A stretch of 15,676 nucleotides of DNA from Prevotellaceae bacterium UBA5903 (GCA_002431845.1 DJEH01000127.1:27649-43324), one strand, 5' to 3'; numbered from the stretch's first letter, positions 1-8,797 are shown. Made by a program: numbers and translations. Notes: generated by a model not told the origin, from the letters alone.

Positions 1-35
1 AAAAAAGAAACTTTTTGCTTTTAACTTTTATAATG

Positions 36-220
36 TTGAGTCCACTCGGAAAAGTCCTAAATACTTTTTAACCTATCTTTTTGATAGGTTTTGTCTACTA
101 TAATATAATTCACGAGGCTCTTTTCGCTTACACAAATTTATTACGTGGCAAAAACGCAAGCAAAACGTTACCGTCTTTTCGAGTTTTCGTAGGAAACGAT
201 ACTTTTCCGAGTTGACTCAA
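36..220. repeat. ~185 bp non-coding element bounded by 20 bp inverted repeats
   Basis: The left end TTGAGTCCACTCGGAAAAGT (36-55) and the right end ACTTTTCCGAGTTGACTCAA (201-220) are inverted copies matching at 19 of 20 positions. The interior is AT-rich and has no plausible gene. It holds a perfect 8 bp hairpin (70-77 with 83-90, loop TTTTT) and a second partial copy of the CTTTTCGAGTT motif at 175-185. Terminal inverted repeats around a short non-coding core resemble a miniature transposable element, or a large folded 3' region for the leftward gene whose stop codon lies at 255. No convincing target-site duplication is visible; only a TG dinucleotide flanks both sides. The repeat structure is directly seen; its nature is inference. 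Confidence 0.6.
70..90. other. Perfect 8 bp stem-loop inside the inverted-repeat element
   Basis: AACCTATC (70-77) and GATAGGTT (83-90) pair perfectly around a TTTTT loop. On the plus strand only a short T run follows, and on the minus strand an A run follows, so it is a weak candidate for a terminator in either direction. It could end a rightward gene lying left of the window. Confidence 0.4.
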
Positions 221-254
221 TGTTCGATTTGCACTAAAATCAAGGAAGCGATTA

Positions 255-2810
255 TTACATCACCACTTTCTTCTTATTGACGATATATACATTGCCTCTT
301 TGTGGAGAAGTAATACGACGACCATGAAGGTCATAGATAAGTCCGTTGCCTTTGCTTTCGCCTATTTTAATTTGATTAACAGCCGTATAGCCATGACGTC
401 TAACATTCACTATAAAATCTGTCAGCACCACACCTTTGTTCTCGCCCTTAAGCGTAAAAGAAGTAGTTTGCTCATTGAGTCCTTCAACCTTCAGTGTTTG
501 TTTGTCTGTCGAGGTTGTATATTCTTTACCATTTGCAACAATTGTTATAGCCGAAGTATTTTCACTGACATTTTGATAAGCAAAGCTATAGCCCGCCACT
601 TCATACCCTGTTCCAGCATCTATCGTGTAAGTACAATCTTTTTTAATACCAGAATAAATCACAATATTATCTCCTTCACTGCCCATATTATTAGCAGTTC
701 CGCTTGAAAAAGTTATTTGCGGTTCTGTGCGTGTGCTGGTCCATAGTTTGTTGTAAGACGAAGATGGATTACCAAAAGCACCTGTTAAAAGAGATATAGT
801 TACATCACCTTCAGCAAAACCAGGCACAGGCTCTTCTTCAGCCTCGGGTGCATTAGCTATGCAATATACGCATCCTGCATCGCTGCGATCAGTACCCGAT
901 TGTCCACTACTCCAATTATAGATAGCCCAACCTAAATGCTCAAGTGTTTGGTTCAATTCTACCTTTCCCGAAGAAATAATATACAAGCCACTCTGATTGG
1001 CATAGCTCACTTGCCATCCCTTTGACGGACGCACCGAAGTGGTAGCAATAGCCTTGTTATAAGCGGCTGCAGGACTGATATATGCTCCATCCTTGCGATT
1101 AATGATGTCGTAACTACCATCATTGCGCTTTACAAACTTCCACATTGTGGCAGCATTTTTACTATATTCGCCCCCTACCAAGGCTTTGTCAGCTCCTTGC
1201 GAAGTAAGGTAACGACTGCTACGATTAGGGGTAAATAATTGATACCAATGCTCGCTGGTTGTAGTAGATGCTATGGGCTGATTGATTTTGGGCAAGGCTT
1301 TTTCAACAAGCGAAGCATACTCTGAAGCCTTTTTCGTAAGCACTTCTTTATCCACATTCTCTTGGCTCAAAAGCGTATAGCCATCCTCTATGCCTTGCAG
1401 CAAGTCCGCTATCTCAGTCTTAGGATATTGCCCTACATCATTACCCGTCTGCATGCTTTGTGCTGTAGCTATTGCATTATACAACGATGTACGAGCATCA
1501 AAGGTTGCTATTGCCTGTTCTGCTTGTTCGTCTGTTGTGGGCGTTACACCTTCGCCTATGGTCTTTGCAAACACCTGCGAGAGTTTTGCATAGCCCTTTC
1601 CTTGCATATAGTTATTGCTAAAATAAGCTGCATTTACCACACCATCCTTAACCAACGCCGCATACGAGTCTGCTACATATTCCACATTGTCCATACCCTC
1701 TGCCAAAGTTTGAAGATATGCATTAAACTTTGTGGTGCGTGTAGTATTAATTTCTTTTTTGGGTGATGGATAAACAGCCATCAGTTTGATAGCTGAACCT
1801 GGTGCCAAGCTTTTTATTTTATCAACAATCTCTTTATACTGACTTTCAACGCTCGACAACTCTGTTGCCGCATTGTTTATCTCCTTATACCCCAATGTGA
1901 CTAACACCATTTTGGGCGCTTTATTGCTTGACAATCCCTTAAAAATATTGGGCAACATAGCTTTCATTGTTCCAAGGTCTATAGCTTGATAGCCCCAACT
2001 TCCGCCACGCTGTTTTACGTGAGCCGAGTGCAATAATTCATGCCAATCGTTGCCATCATCGCCCAATACAATAACATCCTCTTTTGTCACAGGTAGAGCT
2101 GCAAAATAGGTGGCTCGCATACCATTTATACCACCCAATCCGGCATCCTTATCGGTAGCATTCTTGGGATATACACATGCATCTCCCACGTACGATGCTA
2201 TTTTATTACACCATATCCGGTAGCCTGCCATTGTAAGGTGCAGAGCATCTTTTGATATTTTATTAGTGGGTATATCCTTTAGGTCGTCATACAAATCAAC
2301 ATAAGTAACCCCCATTTCCTTGCATATTTTTTGTATGCTATCGTTGGTTACTGGTATGTCTGCCGCATTCTTCACGCCCGTGCTTCGGCACGGCAATATG
2401 CTCTGAAAAAACACTTGGGTTTGAGGGCTTTCCTTAGCGCATCGCATCAATGCTATGCGCACATTCTTTGCCACTTGTGCGGGGGTATTCAGTCCTTTCG
2501 TGCCCAAGTCGTTCGTGCCCATCATAAAGAATATTTTACTTGGCTTTCCTGCCAACACAGCCTCTAAATGTTGCAACATGATAGGACTTTCTGCACCATT
2601 CACACCACGGTTCAACACCTTGGCATCTCCAAAAGCCTCCCACCACTCATGCATATTGGTAATACTATTACCATAAAACACTATATTTTCGGAAGTTACA
2701 GGATGTACCTTAAACCCATCATAGCGGTGCATACGAAAAGGCACTCCTTGCGCAAAGATAGATACACCAATGGCAAAGAGACTGATAGTAGTAAGTAGTT
2801 TTCTTCGCAT
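255..2810 (-). CDS. Secreted SGNH/GDSL-family esterase-like protein with tandem SGNH domains, trefoil-like segment and C-terminal tail
   Basis: This 851-residue protein starts with a signal peptide (about 1-20, ending FAQ). Residues 42-210 form an SGNH hydrolase domain with all four blocks: GNS (Ser49), NRGVNG (about 68-72), GTND (Asn100) and DALH (Asp188, His191). Such enzymes remove acyl groups, often acetyl esters, from glycans; the substrate here cannot be told. Residues 245-420 repeat the fold, but GDD replaces GDS, GYKE replaces GTND and no DxxH is seen, so this copy looks non-catalytic. A helical region follows (about 430-510), then a trefoil-like segment (518-655, motif GSYDIINRKDGAY), a beta-rich module (668-805), and a tail (about 825-851) containing YDLHGRR and VYIVNKKK. 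The tail resembles short Bacteroidota secretion or anchoring tails. The gene ends in tandem stops TAATAA. It is divergent from the DUF3575 operon. Esterase family is well supported; the export route is inferred. Confidence 0.85.
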   Translation of the reverse strand: MRRKLLTTISLFAIGVSIFAQGVPFRMHRYDGFKVHPVTSENIVFYGNSITNMHEWWEAFGDAKVLNRGVNGAESPIMLQHLEAVLAGKPSKIFFMMGTNDLGTKGLNTPAQVAKNVRIALMRCAKESPQTQVFFQSILPCRSTGVKNAADIPVTNDSIQKICKEMGVTYVDLYDDLKDIPTNKISKDALHLTMAGYRIWCNKIASYVGDACVYPKNATDKDAGLGGINGMRATYFAALPVTKEDVIVLGDDGNDWHELLHSAHVKQRGGSWGYQAIDLGTMKAMLPNIFKGLSSNKAPKMVLVTLGYKEINNAATELSSVESQYKEIVDKIKSLAPGSAIKLMAVYPSPKKEINTTRTTKFNAYLQTLAEGMDNVEYVADSYAALVKDGVVNAAYFSNNYMQGKGYAKLSQVFAKTIGEGVTPTTDEQAEQAIATFDARTSLYNAIATAQSMQTGNDVGQYPKTEIADLLQGIEDGYTLLSQENVDKEVLTKKASEYASLVEKALPKINQPIASTTTSEHWYQLFTPNRSSRYLTSQGADKALVGGEYSKNAATMWKFVKRNDGSYDIINRKDGAYISPAAAYNKAIATTSVRPSKGWQVSYANQSGLYIISSGKVELNQTLEHLGWAIYNWSSGQSGTDRSDAGCVYCIANAPEAEEEPVPGFAEGDVTISLLTGAFGNPSSSYNKLWTSTRTEPQITFSSGTANNMGSEGDNIVIYSGIKKDCTYTIDAGTGYEVAGYSFAYQNVSENTSAITIVANGKEYTTSTDKQTLKVEGLNEQTTSFTLKGENKGVVLTDFIVNVRRHGYTAVNQIKIGESKGNGLIYDLHGRRITSPQRGNVYIVNKKKVVM

Positions 2811-2847
2811 AATCTACATAGTATTTAATGAGGTAAAAAGTTTGCCG

Positions 2848-2880
2848 TAAAGATATGAAATATATCTCTAATAGAGCAAG
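2848..2880 (-). promoter_or_regulatory. Candidate Bacteroidota promoter for the SGNH esterase gene
   Basis: On the minus strand, CTTG (2880-2877; consensus TTTG) lies 21 bp upstream of TATCTTTA (2855-2848; consensus TAnnTTTG, one mismatch). Transcription would start a few bases further on, giving a short leader before the ATG at 2810. The spacing is within the range known for the phylum's primary sigma factor. Confidence 0.45.
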
Positions 2881-2990
2881 TTGTAACTAATATTTTGCAA
2901 TTGTAATCATAAATATACCGAATATGAAATTATTTTCTATATCCTAACGAATTACATACTAAATAATTATTAAAATTCGTTTCATTATTG

Positions 2991-2998
2991 TATTTTTG
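2991..2998 (+). promoter_or_regulatory. Candidate -7 box for the DUF3575 operon
   Basis: TATTTTTG matches the TAnnTTTG -7 element exactly and lies about 100 bp before the operon's first ATG. No good TTTG box is found at the expected distance upstream; the sequence there is TTAT in an AT-rich stretch. The call therefore rests on one box and on the orientation of the genes. Confidence 0.4.
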
Positions 2999-3101
2999 CA
3001 GAGATTTGTGTTCGTATATACTTTTAAATAATCCTTCAAGAAAAAATTTATATACACAACAAAATAGAGATTAAAAACAATTATTTAGAAATACCTTTTG
3101 T

Positions 3102-3656
3102 ATGAGAGGAAATTTACGCAAACTAAGACGCTACGGCATTGCAGCCTTAATCTGTATGTTGGGGCAACCCGTTTTAGCGCAACGTGTTTCAGTAAAAACC
3201 AATGCTTTGTATTGGGCTGGAGCAACACCTAATATTGGTGCAGAATTTAGACTTAACAGGCACTTTACCTTAAACGTAGAGGGATTAGCCAATCGTGTAA
3301 AACTTGGTTCTAAAATCAACACACGTGTATTGAGCGTAACTCCCGAGGCACGCTATTGGTTCAGCATACGTCCACAAGCAGGCCATTTTGTAGGTCTTAT
3401 GGCTATGGCTACCGACTACGACCTTACGCTGAAAAACAAAATTCGTAAGGGTACTGCCGTTGGCGCTGGCATTACTTATGGCTATTCATTTGTGCTTGGC
3501 AAACATTGGAGCTTAGAGACTACTGCTGGTTTAGGCTTGCTCAATGTGCGCAGCAAAAACCACGACAAGGGCACTGCCGAGCCCAAAGATGTTAAGTCGA
3601 GTGTAAAGTTTGCCCCGATGAAATTAGGCGTTTCTTTTGTATACATAATCAAGTAG
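3102..3656 (+). CDS. DUF3575-family outer-membrane beta-barrel protein
   Basis: The 184-residue protein has a signal peptide (about 1-27, ending VLAQ) followed by the DUF3575 signature: KTNALYWAGATPNIGAEF (32-49), PEARYWF (81-87) and HFVGLMAMATDYDL (95-108). Alternating hydrophobic strands of about ten residues continue to the end (GAGITYGYSFVLG, LETTAGLGLLNV, MKLGVSFVYII), consistent with one small barrel of roughly eight strands in the outer membrane. In Bacteroidota, DUF3575 genes often stand first in fimbria-type or OmpA-type envelope operons. Here the gene is first of three, 9 bp ahead of the OmpA-like gene, and no fimbrillin follows. The molecular role is unknown. The ATG at 3102 gives a normal signal peptide with an Arg/Lys-rich start. 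Confidence 0.85.
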   Translation: MRGNLRKLRRYGIAALICMLGQPVLAQRVSVKTNALYWAGATPNIGAEFRLNRHFTLNVEGLANRVKLGSKINTRVLSVTPEARYWFSIRPQAGHFVGLMAMATDYDLTLKNKIRKGTAVGAGITYGYSFVLGKHWSLETTAGLGLLNVRSKNHDKGTAEPKDVKSSVKFAPMKLGVSFVYIIK

Positions 3657-3665
3657 ATAATAGAT

Positions 3666-5828
3666 ATGAAAAAACACATAGCTACTCAATACTCGGGCGT
3701 ACATCGCCTTGGCAGCAAATTAGTTGGCACGCTATTGTTGCTGTTCGTTATGGCAATGAGTGCCGCAGCACAAGACATTATTCGTGTTACAGGTAAGGTG
3801 GTAGACGCCTCAAAGGGCGAACCTTTGGCTTTTGTCAACATCATGGATATGGAAATGAAGAAGATTGTGGCACAAAGCGATGGTGATGGCCGTTTTTCGC
3901 TCAATGCCCACTCAAACACTTCTCTGCGCTTTTCTATGACGGGTGCTGAAAGTCAAACTGTCAAACTAAGAGGTCGCGACAGTTTGGTAGTACGCCTCAC
4001 TATGATTGATACTAATCTTGGCGAAGCTGCGGTTGTTGTCAAGAGAAAGGTAAAGGAACTTACCATTACTCCTACCCCTATCGAAATAAAGGGTAACATG
4101 GCATACTTCAAGAATGTTATTGGCGTTCCTTCTAAATTATTTGGTCACGATTGCCGTTTGGTTGCGCAACGTATATTCGACAACCAAACACGCAAAAAGC
4201 ATGCACTCATGCGCCCTATGGTGTACGATGCTGTTGAGTATAACCAAACACAAGACCGTATGTATGCCTTTGATATGAACGGCAAAGATGGCGACCCTTT
4301 AGCTAAATACATATTGGTTAAAAACGATACGCTTCGCGACAAGCACACCGACACAAGAGATGCCTTTATGTATATGGATTCTATCTTCGTAAAGAACCCT
4401 AACGATATTTTTAGAGGTGTAATCTATGCAGCTATTGAGGACTATAACAAAATTATCTATCGCGACACCATCATAGCTACAAAGGGCGTTATCCGTCCTA
4501 TGCGTTGGCTTGATTTCTCTTTTGGCTCTTCTGAAATTGCAGACGACAACTTTATTCCTAAAGCCAAACCGCAATTGCGCGATAGCAAGGGCAACATTGA
4601 CCTTCGTTTCCCCATAGGTAAGGCTGAGTTCAACCCTAACGACGAACACAATGCTATAGAAATCAAAAAGTTGCAACAACAAGTGCAAGACATTGCTGCT
4701 ACCAAAGATGCCACAGTACAAGCGCTCAGCATCAGCGGTACTTCATCACCTGATGGTAAATACACAAGCAACCTCTCTTTGGCTAAACGACGCATGGACT
4801 ACGCTATCAACTACTTCCGTATGCAAATGCCCGAGAACCTCCGACGCAACATGAAGTTTAGCTCTAATGCCTCGGTTGCACCTTGGAGCGACGTGGTGAA
4901 ACTCATGCGTAAAGATACTCTTAACAACGAAGCAGACCAGGTTGAAAGCGTTGCACGCCGTTTTAAAGGCGATGCAGTGAGCCAAGGCATGAAGCGTCTG
5001 CCGTTCTACAATTCTTTGCTACAAGGCAAATACTTGCCTATGCTCCGTTCGGTAGGTTACACCATGAACTACTCTATCTTCCGTAATCTCACACTCGACG
5101 AGATTAAGGAACTCTACAATCAAGATTATAAAAAACTATCAAGATACGAGTTCTTCCGCATGTATCGTAGCGAGGACGACGAGGCTAAACGCGAAAAGAT
5201 ATTGCGCCAAGCACTTGAAGTTTATCCTTCATTCACTGCTGCCGCCAACGACTTGTCGGCTCTTCTCATTAAGCGTGGTACACCAGACCCAGAGATTTTG
5301 CGCAACTTTGCTGGTAAGAAACTCTACGACGAAAACGGAAATAAGCAAAAGGTTATGGCGCCTGCCGTTGTCAATCAAAACCAAATGGTGGCACTACTTG
5401 TTAATAGCGAATACCAAGCTGCCGACTCGCTTGTTGAGTTTATACCTAAAACCGAAGAGAACCGCTTACTCTTGGCAGTAAACGATGCCTTTATGGGACG
5501 TTACGACAAGAACTATGACATCATTGCTCAAACTGGCTTACGCAACGAAGTTGTGCTTCTTTTGGCTATGAAGAAAGACGAAGAAGCGTTGGAAAAATCA
5601 AAGGGACTTACCGATGACGATGCAGTAACTCACTACATCAAAGCCATTTGTATGCACCGCTCTAAAGACTCTAACACTTCGCTTAAGGGTAACATCGAAC
5701 TTAGAAAGGCACTAACACTCGACCCTTCACTCATCGAAATAGCTGAGAACGATGCCGATGTCAATGACCTTGAATGCATTAAGGAAATTAAGGATAAGAA
5801 GAACAAAAAAGAGGTAGAGAAAAAATGA
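3666..5828 (+). CDS. Periplasmic CarboxypepD_reg-like / OmpA-like / helical-repeat protein
   Basis: This 720-residue protein has a long basic N-terminus and a signal peptide (cleavage near AAAQ, residue 36). Residues 39-115 fit a CarboxypepD_reg-like beta-sandwich (VTGKVVDASKGEPLAFVNI, then DGRFSL). A middle region of unclear family follows (about 130-300). Residues 310-385 look like an OmpA-type peptidoglycan-binding domain: IDLRFPIGKAEFNPN, then ISGTSSPDGKYTSNLSLAKRR. The Asp of the usual GxTDxxG motif is replaced by Ser361, and the usual Arg aligns with Lys375-Arg376, so binding to diaminopimelate is uncertain. Residues 500-700 are helical and TPR-like (EKILRQALEVYPSFTAAANDL), and the C-terminus is a Lys/Glu-rich tail. 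It sits 9 bp after the DUF3575 gene and overlaps the next gene by 4 bp (ATGA). Likely role: linking outer-membrane barrels to the cell wall. The role is inferred from domains and operon. Confidence 0.8.
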   Translation: MKKHIATQYSGVHRLGSKLVGTLLLLFVMAMSAAAQDIIRVTGKVVDASKGEPLAFVNIMDMEMKKIVAQSDGDGRFSLNAHSNTSLRFSMTGAESQTVKLRGRDSLVVRLTMIDTNLGEAAVVVKRKVKELTITPTPIEIKGNMAYFKNVIGVPSKLFGHDCRLVAQRIFDNQTRKKHALMRPMVYDAVEYNQTQDRMYAFDMNGKDGDPLAKYILVKNDTLRDKHTDTRDAFMYMDSIFVKNPNDIFRGVIYAAIEDYNKIIYRDTIIATKGVIRPMRWLDFSFGSSEIADDNFIPKAKPQLRDSKGNIDLRFPIGKAEFNPNDEHNAIEIKKLQQQVQDIAATKDATVQALSISGTSSPDGKYTSNLSLAKRRMDYAINYFRMQMPENLRRNMKFSSNASVAPWSDVVKLMRKDTLNNEADQVESVARRFKGDAVSQGMKRLPFYNSLLQGKYLPMLRSVGYTMNYSIFRNLTLDEIKELYNQDYKKLSRYEFFRMYRSEDDEAKREKILRQALEVYPSFTAAANDLSALLIKRGTPDPEILRNFAGKKLYDENGNKQKVMAPAVVNQNQMVALLVNSEYQAADSLVEFIPKTEENRLLLAVNDAFMGRYDKNYDIIAQTGLRNEVVLLLAMKKDEEALEKSKGLTDDDAVTHYIKAICMHRSKDSNTSLKGNIELRKALTLDPSLIEIAENDADVNDLECIKEIKDKKNKKEVEKK

Positions 5829-8701
5829 AAAAAACAGAATTTTCCAACAACAAAAGCCGCAATCTGAAAAACTCAAAGGTTATGAAAGCTGCAAGTATCT
5901 GCTGCCTCTTAGCACTCTCGGTGCCAACTGCACTCCATGCTCAAAACGATAGTTTGCCCAAACTGCAAAAGAGTGCATTGGACTATATGTTGCAACGTCC
6001 ACACGTTACAAAGCACTACGAGAACAAAAAGTTTGGCGATCATCTCTTCACCGACCTTGGTGCAGGATTTAACTTTGTTGGTGCACACAACATTAAGTAT
6101 GGTGCACAAGGTGGCTGGACAATAGGCGACTTTATCACACCCGAACATGGTGTACGCCTTGGCGTTAATGCAGGCCTTTATCGCACAAATGGCGAGAAAA
6201 TTAAGTTTGGCGATGTCACACTTGATTACCTTATGAACATCACCGCCATTGCTAATCGCCACTACACCACCCCACGGTCGTTCGAGGTGTTTGGTGTGGC
6301 TGGTATCGACGTTGTTTATGCTCGCAACCATGGCGAAAGCAAAAAGGGATTGGGTGCCCACCTCGGTTTGCGTGGTCAATATGCATTTTCACCCTATACT
6401 TACATCTATGCTGAGCCTCATTTGGGCGTTTTGCACCAAAATGCCACACTCAGCAACACTTGGCGCAAATATCGTCCAACGGCAAGCATTATGGCTGGTT
6501 TAGGCTATCGCATGCTTACCCCCGAGGAGCGTGCACACAAGTATGGCGACAGCACTTCACCTAAGAACAATGGCTTTACCGATGGCTTATTTATTGGTGT
6601 AATGGGCGGTATGTCATTCTTGAGCAATGCACACCCTAGCACATGGAAGGATAATGCTGGCGGACGCGCAGCCATAAGCGTTGGTAAATGGTTTAATGCC
6701 TACAATGCTCTGCGCCTTACAGGTTCCGCCACTGTTATCAAACAAAAGGATAGTAACAAAGCCAATGCTATTGGCGGACAAATTGACTATATGGCCAATC
6801 TGCACAACCTATTTGGCGGTGTAGACACAAGCCGCCGTTGGTGGGTAAATGGTGTAGCTGGTGCAAGTCTTAACTACGCTTCGTCTAACGGCAAACACAA
6901 CACCACCCTTGGTCTTGGCGCAGGTTTGCAGGGCAATGCCCGTATAGGTCGTGGCTTTACTTTTGTAGTTGAACCACGTGTAGACATCTACAACAAAGAT
7001 TACATCACAACTAGTAGCACCGTAGGTAGCTATGATTGCGTACCTTCTTTGCTTCTTGGCTTTGTTTATACCAACAATACTAGCGAGGCTGCAGCAGAGC
7101 GCGCCAACGACGATTTCATAGCAGGCCAATGGCACGACCACACCTTTATTGAAATGGGTGGTGGACTTAACATTGATGTTACTCGCACTGCCGTTCGTCA
7201 TGCATTTAAATATGCTCGTCCCACAGGCTATGCTGCTGTTGGCAAATGGTTTGCTCCGCTACATGGTGCCCGCGTATGGGGCCAGCTGAGCAAGACGCGC
7301 TTTAGCGAAAACAGCAGTTGGAGTCGCATGGACTTTGGTGCCGACTACTTGTTCAACTTTACTAACGCCATGATGGGTTATCGCGCCGATCGCTTGTTTG
7401 AGTTTACTGGTGGTTTAGGTATGAACATTTCGCAATGCCAACGAAAGAGCAAAACCTTCTTTGGTCTTGACGCATCAGTGCGTGGCACATGGCACGTAAG
7501 TCCGTTCTGCGCCATCTTTGTTGAGCCTAAACTTCAGGGATATGGCAAGAATTATCTGCCATCGAACATGGGCAATTCAAAAATCGACCTCGTGGCTTCA
7601 GGCTTAGCTGGTATGCAGTTTAACTTGCGCAACTACAATGCTAAACTGAGCAATGAAACCCTTGAGGACGAAGGTGGTTTGCGTAGCAGCTTCTCATTGG
7701 CAGGTGGTGCTGCTGTGCCCGCCAACAACGCACGCACCAAGGGAGCTTATAATGGCGTAGGCCGTTTGAGCTATACCAATTGGTACACTCCACTCTCGGC
7801 ATGGCGCGCCAACGTGCAAGGCACATTGGGCAAGTTTAAGGGCAACAAGTATGCAACAGCCGTTGTTGGTGCCGACTACCTTACCGACCTCACTGCCCAC
7901 GCTTATGGCTACGATCCCGACCGTGTAGTTAGCGTTTCAGCTCTTGCAGGTCTTAATCTTGGTCTTGACTACGCTGGAGGCAAAGACTATTTCACGTCAG
8001 ATATTCACGTAGGCGGCCAACTTGCTGTGAGAGTGGCAAACAATGCACACATCTTTGCCGAACCTCAAGTAGGTTATCACATGTCTAAGCGCTTTAAAGG
8101 TGGTTCACGCCTTGCACATTGGAAACCGCTCATGCTTCTTGGTGTAGACTACAGCTTTAAACGCAGTGCCGACCTCAAGGATATTGCAGCGCCTGCAAAG
8201 AATCATTACATTACTATCAACATGGGTACAGGCGTTAATAGCATGAACCTTGCTCCTGAAAAGAAAGGCTATCGTTGGACCTACAACGCAGCCATCGGCT
8301 ACGGACAATGGCTCACAGGCTTGCATGGTTACGAAATCGACCTTACCAACATGATGGTTAATCGCACTAAGCACACACGCTACAACGTTACTGCCATCCG
8401 TGCCAACTACATGATGAACCTCCGCACAGCTGTTACAGGCGAGAGCACTGCCAACAAGGTGTTCCAACTCTCGGGCTTGGCTGGTGCATCGCTCAATTTC
8501 TGCTCAAGCAAGGGGCGCAGCGCACAGATTGTTCCTGGCTTCCAAGCTGCATTGCAAGCAGGTTTCAAGGTAGCTCCAGCAGTAGAAGTTTATATGCAAC
8601 CTGAAGCATCGTTCTACTCATCAAAGGTAATCCCTGGCGGAACGGGCCACCCTGTTGACGGACAGCTCACCCTCTCTATTGGTAGCAAGTTCCACTTCTA
8701 A
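5825..8701 (+). CDS. Outer-membrane protein of five tandem ~182-residue beta-barrel repeats
   Basis: The 958-residue protein has a signal peptide ending near LHAQ (residue 40). An internal ATG at 5882 (M20) would give a shorter, more typical signal peptide, but the first ATG overlaps the previous stop and is preferred. The mature part contains five repeat units, about 70-230, 251-415, 437-600, 618-778 and 793-958. Each carries a [DN]Y-[LM] strand (DYLMNIT 134, DYMANLH 321, DYLFNFT 508, DYLTDLT 684, NYMMNLR 861), a hydrophobic Gly-rich strand (e.g. GVAGIDVVYA, GLAGASLNF), and a [EQ]P strand (EPHLG 197, EPRVD 383, EPKLQ 567, EPQVG 746, QPEAS 925). The strands alternate and are rich in Gly and aromatics; the last residue is Phe, as in BAM-dependent barrels. 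About eight strands per unit suggests five linked barrels, although one giant barrel is possible. It is last in the operon and followed by a strong terminator. Function unknown. Confidence 0.85.
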   Translation: MKKTEFSNNKSRNLKNSKVMKAASICCLLALSVPTALHAQNDSLPKLQKSALDYMLQRPHVTKHYENKKFGDHLFTDLGAGFNFVGAHNIKYGAQGGWTIGDFITPEHGVRLGVNAGLYRTNGEKIKFGDVTLDYLMNITAIANRHYTTPRSFEVFGVAGIDVVYARNHGESKKGLGAHLGLRGQYAFSPYTYIYAEPHLGVLHQNATLSNTWRKYRPTASIMAGLGYRMLTPEERAHKYGDSTSPKNNGFTDGLFIGVMGGMSFLSNAHPSTWKDNAGGRAAISVGKWFNAYNALRLTGSATVIKQKDSNKANAIGGQIDYMANLHNLFGGVDTSRRWWVNGVAGASLNYASSNGKHNTTLGLGAGLQGNARIGRGFTFVVEPRVDIYNKDYITTSSTVGSYDCVPSLLLGFVYTNNTSEAAAERANDDFIAGQWHDHTFIEMGGGLNIDVTRTAVRHAFKYARPTGYAAVGKWFAPLHGARVWGQLSKTRFSENSSWSRMDFGADYLFNFTNAMMGYRADRLFEFTGGLGMNISQCQRKSKTFFGLDASVRGTWHVSPFCAIFVEPKLQGYGKNYLPSNMGNSKIDLVASGLAGMQFNLRNYNAKLSNETLEDEGGLRSSFSLAGGAAVPANNARTKGAYNGVGRLSYTNWYTPLSAWRANVQGTLGKFKGNKYATAVVGADYLTDLTAHAYGYDPDRVVSVSALAGLNLGLDYAGGKDYFTSDIHVGGQLAVRVANNAHIFAEPQVGYHMSKRFKGGSRLAHWKPLMLLGVDYSFKRSADLKDIAAPAKNHYITINMGTGVNSMNLAPEKKGYRWTYNAAIGYGQWLTGLHGYEIDLTNMMVNRTKHTRYNVTAIRANYMMNLRTAVTGESTANKVFQLSGLAGASLNFCSSKGRSAQIVPGFQAALQAGFKVAPAVEVYMQPEASFYSSKVIPGGTGHPVDGQLTLSIGSKFHF

Positions 8702-8751
8702 TACCCTCTTGATGTAATATTCGTATTTCTTATTAATCATACAAAACGTGC

Positions 8752-8797
8752 AAATCCCTTGCTGAGTTTCTATTACTCATGCAAGGGATTTTTATTA
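8752..8797 (+). terminator. Strong intrinsic terminator of the three-gene envelope operon
   Basis: AAATCCCTTGC (8752-8762) pairs perfectly with GCAAGGGATTT (8781-8791). The stem extends inward through TGAGT/ACTCA past a single bulged T, leaving a 7-base loop. A TTTTTATTAT tract follows. It lies 50 bp after the five-barrel stop codon. Confidence 0.85.

Noticed and set aside
1362..1766. Open frame of 134 codons on the plus strand, opposite the SGNH gene
   Set aside because: It is antisense to a well-supported coding region, rich in Cys, Ile and Tyr, and shows no known motif.
5909..6379. Open frame of 156 codons on the minus strand, opposite the five-barrel gene
   Set aside because: It lies antisense within a strong coding region with clear barrel repeats and has unlikely composition.
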